The position numbers and the translations under genes are program-made. Under the pieces are notes generated by a model, which was not told the DNA's origin, ran no database searches, and worked only from the letters and a program-made list of their open reading frames with translations. A stretch of DNA of 64,000 nucleotides from Membranipora membranacea (Eukaryota > Bryozoa > Gymnolaemata > Cheilostomatida > Membraniporidae). Location of the stretch: the NCBI GenBank assembly GCA_914767715.1, contig OU612065.1:28212001-28276000 (forward strand). Reading direction: 5' to 3'. Shown here piece by piece: positions 37,101 through 48,198 of this stretch (within the stretch, counting starts at the first letter, position 1; every line of letters starts with the position of its first letter).

Positions 37101-38341
37101 GCTAAGATACTAGAAAACAGATTAATCAACCTCTAAAAGATCCAAGTAACAACAGAACCAAACATCACAACACATAAATGTCATATTTCCATCGTCATTG
37201 GCCAATTATGCTGCTCTGAGTATTTACAAACTTGAGACTTATTTGACACGAGGTATACTAATGTACTTTGTTTATATCTTCAATATTAGAACAGTGGGAC
37301 AATGTACCAACAAATGAGTAGATTTAATTTAGCTGTCAACCGCACATCAGCTGTCAAATTGTCAATGCTAATCATGTTAGTCAAAAAGAATGGGCAAACT
37401 CTTACCTTTCCTAAAGATTCTGGAGTCAAGAAGAAGCTGTAAGAATGGGAAAATGAACAGATCATGTTATAATTTTTTACCCAGCAAAATTCCAACAAAA
37501 TCTTAGACACAGACCAACTGATAACCCAGTTAATCACTTATTGTGGGAGGTAGCCTCAATTAAGTATACAATGTTTGTCGCCATCAAGGTTTCATCATTT
37601 CAGAATAAACCACTACAGGTATGGTGCAGGCAATTTCATTTTAAACCCCATAAAAAGACAGGTTATCTAACATTATTGATAAATGTGCTGGTATGTCAGC
37701 CACAATAATGGGCATTATTGGTTCTATGCAACCTTAGTCGAAACCAGCTCACTTTACAAACTCTATATCTGAAAGTATACTTACTTATTCCCCAGATCCT
37801 CCTCTGTGACATCGTGTGTGTCAATGATAGAGAAAGACCCGACACCAGGAAGTATCAGATTCTTCAGTATCTCACATCCAGTAGCTGTGGCATTTATCAA
37901 ACAGAGAGAGCATGACTCCAATAAGGCCTGGCCATGATCTCCCCATAACCTTAGAACAGAGAGAAAGGATTTCTTCAGATTGACGGTGATTATTGCATTG
38001 CTTATCTATAATAACACCAAAGAGAGAACTGGTCTACTACACTTAGCATAAAAAGACATTTCACAAGTGCATGCAATTTCATTTCAGTAACAGCCCGGAC
38101 TTCTTTGAGAAACCATCAGTCAAATGTTGTTTCGAGGACTCATTTAGTGAAACAGAAGAGAATGTCTCACCACCGGGTTTAAGGCATAATTATTGCCACG
38201 ATTACACTGACTCTGGCACCTAGCGTAATAATACACTGCCATGCTCATCAAAATATGAAGTTATATGTTATAATGGTGTAAAATAATCACATACCGTAGT
38301 TGTCTGTCATACTTTTGGGACTTTTCTGATGGTGCCTCCAT
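28129..38341 (-). CDS. NAE1: NEDD8-activating enzyme E1 regulatory subunit (APP-BP1)
   Basis: NAE1 pairs with UBA3 to activate NEDD8 for cullin neddylation. Exons in coding order: 38295-38341, 37785-37949, 37406-37436, 36695-36766, 36157-36346, 35464-35636, 35071-35134, 34706-34857, 34313-34367, 33763-33911, 32370-32409, 32106-32192, 28897-29042, 28451-28521, 28129-28288. All junctions keep phase and give 533 residues, against 534 in human. The N-terminus [18 protein letters not shown] has the family hallmark, then the adenylation-domain-like [18 protein letters not shown]. Other matches are [41 protein letters not shown] and NTYIYNG. The catalytic cysteine lies in UBA3, so its absence here is normal. 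Intron 12 (29043-32105) contains a gene on the other strand; intron 10 holds a hAT-like element and intron 5 a foldback. Confidence 0.97.
29872..31317 (+). CDS. Unrecognised gene nested antisense in NAE1 intron 12 (5' end incomplete)
   Basis: I see four phase-compatible exons: 29872-29906, 30026-30132, 30282-30470 and 30646-31317 (TAA), giving at least 333 residues. The last exon alone is open for 223 codons. Predicted order: an acidic [11 protein letters not shown] segment; a charged helix with [30 protein letters not shown], with a hydrophobic aromatic stretch; a Lys-rich linker; two closely spaced membrane segments ([18 protein letters not shown] and [16 protein letters not shown]); then about 100 residues of Glu/Lys/Arg-rich coiled coil ending in TLNSAQAMS. 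No family is recognised. A start codon was not found; 5' exons probably lie between 29043 and 29871 but I could not place them. AATAAA at 31487-31492 fits its 3' end. The last exon is more certain than the first. Confidence 0.65.
31711..31839. repeat. Twin 30-base perfect palindromes
   Basis: Two perfect palindromes, 31711-31740 (half-site CACAGAGTAAGGATA) and 31810-31839 (half-site CACAGAGTAAGTATA), differ only at one symmetric base pair and lie 69 bases apart in NAE1 intron 12, about 400 bases after the nested gene. They could be ends of a small transposon or paired protein-binding sites. Confidence 0.9.
33323..33687. mobile_element. hAT-like MITE in NAE1 intron 10
   Basis: The left end CAGCTGTGGGCAACC and the right end GGTTGCTCACCTATA are imperfect inverted repeats. 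The flanks ATCTAGAG and CTCTAGAA share a TCTAGA core, fitting a decayed 8-base hAT target duplication. GTGGCC and GCGGCC motifs recur just inside both ends. There is no coding capacity. A matching single right end (TGGCCTTTTTCAAAAA then TTGCCCACC) occurs at about 29550-29584. Confidence 0.6.
36001..36075 (+). repeat. Dispersed foldback family, copy 1
   Basis: Contains GGCATTCTATCATCAACC facing ATAATGGAATGCC, forming a hairpin, preceded by GCTGAGTG. It is similar, in opposite orientation, to 45852-45933. It lies in NAE1 intron 5. Confidence 0.6.
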
Positions 38342-39552
38342 TTTTTCTTATGAAATCCCTGAACCTGAAATGTAATTAAGAACCTACTACGTAAAAAGTC
38401 GGTCATTGTTCAAATTGTCAATAAAAACCGCGTTAGACTATAGTAACTTTTACTTGGATGATTTATTATGTGATATTAAATTATTGATAATAATTGATGG
38501 AATCTTTCTTTCAGATAGTTGTAAAGGTGACAAGTTATTTGCATCAATGAAAGGGTTTACTCTGATCCTCATTTATCTCTATGTGGTTGTCCTGTCTTGT
38601 TACTTTAGTAAAGAGAGATTTACTAGGGTCAACTGAACAACTTTAAAAACAAAGTTCAGCTGTGAAACAAATGTTAGCTGAGTTTCAAGCTTGCAAGCCA
38701 GCGGGTTACATAGATTCACTACAAACCAAAATGATTAGTGGTTCCTAGGCTTGTATATCGCACGTTATCACACCCCAGGCACCTGTAGGCCTACTATTGA
38801 TCGCTCTTTCCATGGGCCCCTGGGACTTACATGTTTTTTTTACCAGCCCATTCCAGTATCAACCAACTAGTACCAGCACCAAATTGCTAGCATGTCAGTC
38901 CCAGGTGCCAAGCCATGATGATGGATAGGCCTATCTATGGCATTCATTTCAATTTGAAATAAATAAGGAAAAATAAATGGGCCCTGAAATGGCATTGTTC
39001 TGATCTGAAATGGCATTGTTCTGATCTTTTCATTCCCCCTTCCATTCTCCCTGTTCTGATGTAACCAAGGAGCTCTTTTACTCCTTGATGTAACTGTGCT
39101 GTGTATAATTTTGATAACTGAACTGATAAATTCATTCAATTCAATGTTGTAGGTAATGTATTTATTTTACTCTACTAACTCTGGGACAAAATGCAATACA
39201 ATGGTGTAGGTCATAGTTCTTGGTAGTAAATTCCTTGGTACAAGTTTGTGTGTAAGCATTCTCAAGGAGCAAGAAGTCTCTTCTCCTTAGCCAAGGGTAT
39301 GTATCATAGCCCTTGCCTTAGATACGATAGTTGTAAAATCCTAGTTATTATTAGGTTAAAAATATTTTTTTCACACAGGAACTCAAAACAATGGTTAAAA
39401 GTCCTGCTGCTATAATAATTCTTTTATGAAGAAGTCACAATATAGATAGAACGCGCCAAAATATAAATTAACAGATTCCCATGTATTTTGTTGGCTCTAT
39501 TTCTATGTTGTTATCTGTATCTCAAACAGCTTCATCTGTATGTATTATATTC
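38342..39552. other. Divergent intergenic region NAE1 / RAD51C
   Basis: About 1.2 kb lies between the two start codons and must contain both promoters. An exact tandem duplication is at 38984-39025. The short open frame at 38406-38636 resembles no family. Confidence 0.5.
38984..39025. repeat. 21-base exact tandem duplication
   Basis: The unit CTGAAATGGCATTGTTCTGA plus T is present twice without change between NAE1 and RAD51C. Confidence 0.95.
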
Positions 39553-42500
39553 ATGGATCGAGAAATACAATCATTTCCTCTTTCTAAACTCTCCATATCT
39601 AAGCTTTTGAAGGCTGGATACTCATCAGTGAGCTCATTGGAAAGTGTGGATGAGGGGGTATTGAAGAAAAGTAAGTACAAACACAGTCATCATCATCAAT
39701 AGTAGCAGTGACAGTGAACATTTACAAGTCCAGCAGCATTCGATAAATTGAATGAATGAGTCGTGAGGAGCATCCAGTTACCAGAGTGCTATGCAACTGC
39801 AAATTTAATCCCATAGTGCCTAATTTGGTGTTCCAATTTCTTAATCCATGGTTTCTTTTCAACACTACAGTGGCTGTATAATATTAATACGCTTATATAT
39901 CCATGCAAAATCAATCAAATGGAATTGATAAGTTGGTGAGGACTCTACCTATATAGTGTCTCATTGACAATTCCCTGATAATCTTTAGACCTGAGTAAAC
40001 CTCAGAGTAATCATATACTATCTTAGTTAATTCTTACAATAGTACCATGGTCTATTAGATCAAGTTCATTACCTCTGCGGTAGCGGAGTGGTATATTGCA
40101 AAAGTCGGGTATCAAGGTGCAGCGCCTTTGTTGTATTCTGACTGCAGGATAGTCTGGTGACATAGACCACCTCTGCAGCACAGCAACGGTGGCGCTGCCT
40201 TTCATCAATACAGACAACTCGTAGAGGTTAGGTTAGGAGATATTCCAGTATTCCGTTAACGCCCAAATATTTCCAAATTTGGTTCCTGTTGTTTTCCCAA
40301 TTTAGGTATTCAGGCCCTACGTTGTAAAGACAAACACATATATTTGGGCCTTAGACACAGGATCTTGTTACACAGCTTTTTAGGTATTGGGAAGTCAAAA
40401 ACTCACCCACCATAATGTCCGTGGTCAGCACTCAAAATCTGTTTATATATCCTCATCTACTGCTGAATTCCATAAAAACCCAACTCAGAAGACGTATTTA
40501 CCAGATATACACTTCAAACATTATTTAGATAACAGGCATGAATAGCTGTAATTGTAATATCATTACAGATACAGGGTTGACAAAAGATGAATGTACTGAA
40601 ATTCTCCGGATTGTTGCTGGATCACAAAGCGAGACCTATGGACACTCGGCTAAAAATTTGCTGATGAATAAACGATCATGCAGCGGAATTGTGACATTCT
40701 GCCAGAGAATTGACAACATGCTTGGAGAAGGTTTACAGACTGGTAAAATAACTGAGTTTTGTGGAATGCCAGGAGCAGGGAAAACTCAAATCTGGTAATA
40801 TTTAACATCCAAAATAAACAAAGTGGTATTCCTTTTCTATGCCGTTTCCACTCATGTTTTTGATTCTGAGCTTGTAGTATGATGTATCAGCTCAAAAGCT
40901 GCTATGTTGAAATTCACTAACTTCTCAGTCTGTGTCTACTTACCTGTCAATGGTGTATCTATTGCAGTCTGCAGTTATGCATCGATGTCACCATACCAGA
41001 ATGCTTTGGTGGAGTACAAGGCACTGCTGTATATATTGACACAGAAGGTAGTTTTGTTGCTGAGAGACTGTCCCAAATAGCGCAGGCTACTATTAACCAC
41101 TGTAGATTGATAGCTAACTCAACGAAAGATCCAGGTAGCACAGTCCTCCTCACTTATCATTGATATTGAGTATATGGCGAAGAAGAATGACATACAATGG
41201 TTGTTTAAATTTACTGGAGCTCCTGATTTACCAGTAACTTGCATATTATCTCTTCGACACAGAACTAGATGATGTGATTGTAGCTTAATGCTGACATATG
41301 TTTTTGCACTCTGTGTGGCCTCGTGATAAATCTATCTCATGCCATAAGATGAGAATCTCTGTGACCTGAAATTCCTGACTTATAATCATGTAGTCGTTTT
41401 CAGTCGGGCTGCTTAATCTGACACTTTTGATGGCATTGCTGCACATACTTTGCATCTGTTTCAGATTTGCTGGAACAGTTGAAGACATATGATCTGAACT
41501 TCATTCTCAAATCTATCAATTATTTTCGAGCTCATTCAATAACAGACTTAATATCACTACTTATTCAGCTTCCACAGTTTATTAAAGCTCACGATAGTGC
41601 TGTAAGTTATGATATTAGCGTAATTCTTATATGTACACCTACATATGTGGTACTGGAGTATGATTCGCTCCATTTCTTAGAAAGTTGTGAAAGCCCCCAG
41701 CTGCTCTGTTTTCTCCCTGTTTAAATTAACATCTTGAAAAAAAATTTCAAGAAAGAAGTTACAGGTAGAAAAACAACAATGATATATTCCAGTGACCAAA
41801 AGTTTTAACGCACATGTACTTACAGCTATAAACAGTATATACCAAACCAATAACCCATACCAAACACATACGGTCATATACAATTTGAATCAAGATATAA
41901 AATTAAGTCTACAAATAAAACAAATTATGCTGAGATTTATTTCTAAATCCCAGTCGCCATGATAATCGTTTCGATTTTCTGTTACAGGTTAAGTTGATCG
42001 TTATTGATAATGTGGCCTTTCACCTGAGACATGATTGGTCAGATATGTCCAGTCGAACCAGAGTGATGACTAACATTGTCCTACAGTTATCAAAGCTGGC
42101 TACTGATTTCAACCTGGCTGTAGGTTATTCCATGACATAGTTTGTTCGATTAATTGTTACAGTGAGCATCAGGGTATTATGAAAGCATGGCTGGCATACT
42201 CATATAGTGAAACAGATGTGTTCAACGGATTTGTTCTTTTCATTTAATCCTATGTTACTTATCTTCGTCAGTTATAATAGTGATGGGAGATTTTTAACAT
42301 AGCTACTTGAATGTTGCAGGTAGTTTTGATGAATCAAATGACAACAAGAGTCACAGAAGTCGAAAGTAAAACAGTCCCAGCATTAGGAGAAAGATGGTCT
42401 CACTTATCGAATCACAAGATAGAACTCTTCAACAAAAACGGAACCTTATACGCTCATCTGTTCAAATCATCAAACAGGAAATGTGATACTGTGCCATTCT

Positions 42501-43030
42501 GCATAACTGTGAGTTTATTGAAAGGTCTCGTGAAGGTGGTCATAGTTAAGGAAAAATTTTAAGGTATGAAAATAGCAAATAGAAGCTTCAAATGAGCAAC
42601 AAGTAAAGTCTTTTACTCTTTATATTGAGTATTCGGTCATAGCGTTTTACTCTTTATATTGAGTATTCGGTCATAGCGTTTATAGGCAACTCAAAGGGCC
42701 TGTAACATGTGCCGGCAAGGAGTAGAAGTTACTCCCTTGTGCTGGTATATGTGGGACTAAATCGTCACACTTTGGTATATGAGGTGATCGTTGAGCTAAA
42801 ACTCACCTTTCGATGAAAATATAGTTGGTAGAGAGTTTTAGTTGTAGCAAGGAGTCACAGGTCTTCTATTCCTCCTTGGTTGTAGCATAATAATGTTTGT
42901 GTAATAGCACCATTATTTTTGCTTTTAGAGTGAGGGAATCCGTGACGTGGCCGTAGATGACTATCCCCCAGAACCATCCTCAAAACGACAAAGAATCGGC
43001 GAGCATGAAAAACAAATTTGTCTCACCTAA
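39553..43030 (+). CDS. RAD51C: RAD51 paralogue RAD51C
   Basis: RAD51C is an ATPase of homologous recombination, in the BCDX2 and CX3 complexes of the nucleus. Exons: 39553-39670, 40569-40794, 40968-41134, 41465-41601, 41988-42119, 42320-42508, 42929-43030. All are GT-AG and in phase, giving 356 residues (human 376). The chosen start, MDREIQSFPLS, aligns with the internal MQRDLVSFPLS of the human protein; two in-frame ATGs lie upstream (39481 and 39508) and are not favoured. The N-terminal helix-hairpin-helix region is followed by Walker A GMPGAGKTQ (105-113, with Lys111), IPECFGGVQGTAVYIDTEGS, Walker B LIVIDNVAF, MNQMTTRV and PALGERW. The C-terminus has a basic KRQR like the human nuclear localisation signal. 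Confidence 0.97.
42611..42678. repeat. 34-base exact tandem duplication
   Basis: The unit beginning TTTTACTCTTTATATTGAGT and ending GGTCATAGCG is present twice, head to tail and identical, in RAD51C intron 6. It looks recent. Confidence 0.95.
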
Positions 43031-43835
43031 AAGTGGCTTTCACAACACTTGCCTGTAAAACCAAGGAGTAACTTCTTGGTAAAACTTTATTTTTGCTCAG
43101 CAGATTTTGGTATAGAATACTAATTCAAAGTTGCTAATATGATTAGAAAACCAATAAAACAGTATAGGAAAACTAAAACAAGGGTGTGTCTCAAAGAAAA
43201 AATTTAATTGGCTGGATTGTTGGGAAATTTAGATATTGTCCAATCAGCTAGCTTATGCTATTAATCCACCGGATGTGACAACCAATTGCTTGGCTGATGA
43301 AAAAAAAAAATTGTGAACCTGTTGTTTGCCGCTCATTATAATTTTGCAAGTGTCTGCTGTATCTAAACTGTCTTGGACAGTTCATAAAGCTGAGTGGATC
43401 TCACAAGTGATCTCTTCTCGACTAGGTAAGATAATCTCTACTTGTGCTGAACATGATCAATATTTAGCCCATTTGTGATAGGATAATATGATGTATTGAA
43501 TTGTATGTATGTATGTATGTAACTCACAGTAACTGTTCAACCAACATTATGATAGAAGCAATGTCTATAGAAATTATTGTTTTAAAAAAATAGACCTTTC
43601 CTGTCACCTCTAACAGATAGTAGAGATGTCCAAATGACTTTATACTACACTTCTTTCCTCTAAACACAAATAAAGATGTTGATAAAGCAGGACTTCTGAC
43701 TGCCAGAGGTCTTAGCTTGTCTTGACAAGCTTTGACCGGTGGGAACAAAGCTTGTCAGTGCAGGCTACAGAGGTCTATTCTCTCTAATACTATGATTATG
43801 AAATCAGCAGTTGACAACTTATTTGCAGATAAACT
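43031..43835. other. Intergenic region RAD51C / GMPPB
   Basis: The genes are 805 bases apart in the same orientation. AATAAA at 43153-43158 fits the RAD51C 3' end. A TGTA microsatellite is at about 43504-43521. The GMPPB promoter must lie in the remainder; no clear core element is visible. Confidence 0.5.
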
Positions 43836-46800
43836 ATGAAGGCATTGATTCTCGTCGGAGGTTATGGCACAAGGCTTCGCCCGCTTACTCTTAGTAAACC
43901 GAAACCACTTGTGGAATTTGCAAACAAACCCATGCTTCTGCACCAGGTGGAGGCGCTGGCGGAGGTAGGCTATTCTATAATTTGATATCATTCAAGAATA
44001 AACTCATTTATGTGTACTAACAGGTTCTTACCTGTGTTGGAAATGCACCAAATGTGATATGCCAATATTATCATGAGTGTAAATAGATAAGTCTTCATGG
44101 CTATTGCAATCATGCTTTTACCACAATTGTCAGGGAGGGTTCTGTGCAAATCTTATGTATTTTGTTTCCCTTTGTTGCTATTGTAATTGTATGGTATGGT
44201 TTTGAAAACATCGTTATATTTCGCCGAAACTACCTCGTAATTAAGAGTGACGTAGGTGTGTTATGGCAGCTATTTAGTTTTAATGTATTTTACAGGTCGG
44301 AGTGAAACACATCATCTTAGCTGTGAGTTACAGAGCTGAGATGCTCGAGCAGGAAATGAAGGCACAAGAACAAAGGGTGCGTCTGTCTGATGAGTTTACA
44401 GTAACGTCAACATTGATATGTCATTGCTCTGGAATGGATATCAACGAATGACAGTACAAATTTCTTGTATATTCGATTTATCTATACCATCCTACAAATA
44501 GAATTCTGCAGAAATACTCGCTATTTAAGATGGATTGAAATTATATGCAGCTTCATGAATCACATGATGTGAACTGCAAATATCTTCTCACCTAAGTAAG
44601 GCACATACTATTTATTGCTATGATCGTCATACATTTTCAGAGATTCTTATCACATGACATCAGTGACACCCTTCTGTGGGAGTGTACACCTTTTTTTACG
44701 AAACTTTTCTCTTAATTGTAGCTTGGTGTGAGGATATCACTCTCACATGAAAAAGAACCCTTAGGAACAGGTATGATGTAGTCTTAGCACTCAAACAGTT
44801 GTTTCTAGATATGAAGGTTTTAATTCCTGGCAGCCTTGAAAACTCACTGTGCATTTCAACAGCTACGGCATCTCACTCAACTCAAATATGATTAATCCTT
44901 TCCTAAATGTGGATAAAGCAGGATTTTTTTTGTCCTATTTGCACAAACTTTTAGGCAGTAAAATGATCCATCAGGCCTAGGGGATATAATAGTAGTTGGT
45001 AACAGTATAGGGTCATTACTAACAAGGACCTGGAGTGAAACAAGCTTGTCAATGGGTTTGGTGATTTATTATATATCAAAACTCACAAAGTACAAGAGTG
45101 CTTGGACTTTTAAATGGATTTGCTTCATGATGATAACTAATAATACCGCTAGTACCTCTACAGTGGTTTATTTTCATTCTAATAGATGGTTCACCACTGA
45201 TTATACCGAGACCTGAATGGTTGCTATCTATTCTCAATGATTTTTAGCCGGACCCTTGGCACTGGCTAAAGAATACTTAACAGAGGATGATGAGCCGTTC
45301 TTTGTACTGAATAGTGATGTTATATGTGATTTTCCATTCCATGACATGGTACAGTTCCACAAACACCATGGTAAAGAGGGGACTATCGTGGTGAGTACCT
45401 CATTTCAATGATAGTCATGCTATGTGCACGAGAGTTAGATGAATTGTTTTTAGGTGATTTCACGTTACACAAATTTGTAAAGGTTTGTGAACCTCAGGCA
45501 ATTTCTCATTGTGGTTAACTTGCGGGAGATGATTAACCTAGCAAACCAGCATTAAAATGAAAAAGACAAACCATAAGTGGGCTTGTCAGGGTTAGGTTGG
45601 GTAGATTTTAATTTTTCAGTGATTAATCTTTCAGTGATTTATAAGCTGAAAATGGTCCGTTTCAAGATTTATGTTGTTTGAAGTCTTTGAAGTGATGGGG
45701 GAAATGTTAGTAGGGCTTCTTGGTTTACCGTAGCTTAACAGTTGATCCCCTTTTCCAATATACAACCACTTTAATTTACATTAATACATAGCATGTCAAA
45801 ACCTAATTTAAATGCCCAAACTATGGCATGGATATTTAAATGCTGAACCACTCCCTTGATACTGGTGGGGGCATTCCATAATTTGATGATGGAATGACAC
45901 TACCAGCGACACTTACTCAGTTTGAGCACTAAGACTAGCTATAAGCGAGCCTCATGCTGCCATCTAATGCTGACGCTGATACACCATTTGTACTCTGCAG
46001 GTCACTAAGGTGGACGAACCTTCCAAATATGGAGTCGTAATATATCATCCTGAAACTGGTCAGATAACTAATTTTGTGGAAAAACCTCAGGAGTTTGTAT
46101 CAAATAAAATCAATGCAGGACTGTATATATTCAGCACAGGAATACTAGATAGAATTACAGTACGTTATTATCTCATGCACTGGTTTACTACTATTAAGTT
46201 GTTAGTTGAGTTACTCTAAATTGCAACTCTAATCGGTTTGTCAAACGCACAAAAGTAACCCAAAACCTTGCTTTTCCGTTAGAATAGATTTGGGTGCATC
46301 TTGCCTCCCAAGATTTCAGCTTTTGAGTTAATAAATGTTTCATCTCTTTTTTGTAGCTCAAACCTACATCAATAGAAAAAGAAATATTCCCAGTAATGGC
46401 AAATGATCAAAATTTGTATGCTATGGAACTTCAAGGTAGGCAGCTGGTGGAGTTTGTTCTAATCATCTATAATTTTTGTGTTTAAGATATAAGGGTATAG
46501 CAGTGAGGTGGAGGTGTCGGCCTGGTAAATTAATCAATTTCTTTATGAAAAGCTGGTCCATAATTGTACTGCTTAGTTATTGCCATGTTGATTACTTCCT
46601 AATATGTCATATAATTATACACATTGATCATTGACCTGTGACTCAATCATCACACCTACCTAATATGTCATATAATTATAGCATTGATCATTGACGTGAC
46701 TCAATCATCACACACAAATATCGGCCGTTGCATGTTACTTATCAATTCAAGATTAACATTTATTTTGATCTCAGTATCTTTTATAAGTGTTCTTCACTGG

Positions 46801-48198
46801 GTATATTTATTTTTAGGTTTTTGGATGGATGTTGGACAGCCCAAGGATTTCCTTACAGGGATGTGTTTGTATCTGAACTCTGTCAAAGAGAAGTCGCCAC
46901 AGATGTTGTACCAGGGTCCAGGAGTTGTTGGAAATGTTCTTGTGGTAGGTGAAATGGTTCTATGTCTCTTTATAAGTCTAGTAAACTTTTCATTTTGGAC
47001 ATTTGTGAGTGATTAGTCAAGAGTTGTCATCTCTTTGACCTTTTTGTTCAAAGAGAGGATAACTCTGAAGTTTTCTCTGTATTTCAATTCAATGTCATGT
47101 GAGTAGGGAGTCCGAAACTCCCAGGTGTGGGGGGTGGCTTATGATTCTAGGAGTAAGTTTTGTGTTCTGTGAGCTGTTTTTTTATGGGAAAACATGAGTC
47201 TCCTCCTTGATTGAGAACAGAAAAATAGTGGCGAGCATAAGACAGGGTTGCTCAGATGCTTGCATTTGTACAGTCAAGTTGAATCTCACCTGTGTCAATG
47301 TAGTGAGTGATTCTATCCAATGAACTCTTAACTTAATGTGCTGAAATTTAGGCGCACTTAGCTCATATTACTTTTGCTGAAACTTCGTATCCACGGATTT
47401 TTCTTTTTGTGTTACAGGATCCTAGTGCTAAGATTGGTAATGGATGTCGGATAGGCCCAGATGTAGTCATAGGTCCTGATGTGGTTGTCGAGGACGGGGC
47501 GTGTGTGAAACGCACCACATTACTCAAGGGATCACGGTGTCAGTCGCATGCCTGGCTTAAATCTTGCATTGTTGGTTGGAATAGTACTGTTGGTCCATGG
47601 GTATGTAAATATTTCTCGCACTGCATATATTTCTGTAACTACAGTTTTTAGTGTGAGTTCGCCTGTTGAAGTAATTTAGGGTAAGTAGACAGCAATCATC
47701 ACTGGCAGGATGAACTAATGTAATTGAGGTACAAAGATATCACTATGTCAATATTCGAAGTAAACATATGTCACAATAATGTCCCTCAAGGTACAAAATT
47801 AATGTTGTGCACCAGCAAGTATTGAGCCCACATTTTGGCTCATGTGATTCTTTGACCCGATGTTATTGTCATTTTTGCTGATGCTTTGAGTAACCACTTG
47901 TGTATCTATTGTTTGGTTTTAAGTTTTATTTCCATAACACAATTCAGGCTCCATACAATTGAGCCGTTATCTGTGATACTGGAAGCTGAAATATCAAGAG
48001 TGAGGTGTTTAAAATATCACCATAATTTCAGAAACAAAAAACATAAGCTTCGTTTGTATTTGTCAGGTGCGTATGGAGAATGTGAGTGTACTGGGTGAGG
48101 ACGTACATGTCAAAGATGAGTTATACATCAACGGAGCATTAGTGTTACCTCACAAGAGTATAGGTGCATCCGTACCTGAACCAAAAATCATTATGTAA
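43836..48198 (+). CDS. GMPPB: Mannose-1-phosphate guanylyltransferase beta
   Basis: GMPPB makes GDP-mannose from mannose-1-phosphate and GTP for glycosylation in the cytosol. Exons: 43836-43964, 44296-44376, 44722-44770, 45248-45390, 46001-46159, 46357-46435, 46817-46944, 47418-47600, 48067-48198. Phases are exact and the product is 360 residues, the same length as human GMPPB. The nucleotidyltransferase signature [17 protein letters not shown] is at residues 8-24. Also present are [14 protein letters not shown] (metal-binding Asp), [20 protein letters not shown] and [15 protein letters not shown]. The C-terminal half carries left-handed beta-helix hexapeptide repeats ([16 protein letters not shown]), ending [17 protein letters not shown] as in the family. 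Intron 4 holds a dispersed foldback and intron 6 a tandem duplication. Confidence 0.98.
45852..45933 (-). repeat. Dispersed foldback family, copy 2
   Basis: The reverse complement reads AACTGAGTAAG, then GGTAGTGTCATTCCATCATC, then TTATGGAATGCC, closely similar to 36001-36075. The inner part is a hairpin. It lies in GMPPB intron 4. Confidence 0.6.
46599..46715. repeat. About 60-base tandem duplication
   Basis: Two near-identical units start with CTAATATGTCATATAATTAT (46599 and 46660), each continuing through CATTGATCATTGAC and CTCAATCATCACAC; small deletions distinguish the second. GMPPB intron 6. Confidence 0.9.

Noticed and set aside
40023-40217. tRNA-like or coding segment in RAD51C intron 1
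   Set aside because: A-box-like text only, no B-box, and the minus-strand frame resembles nothing.
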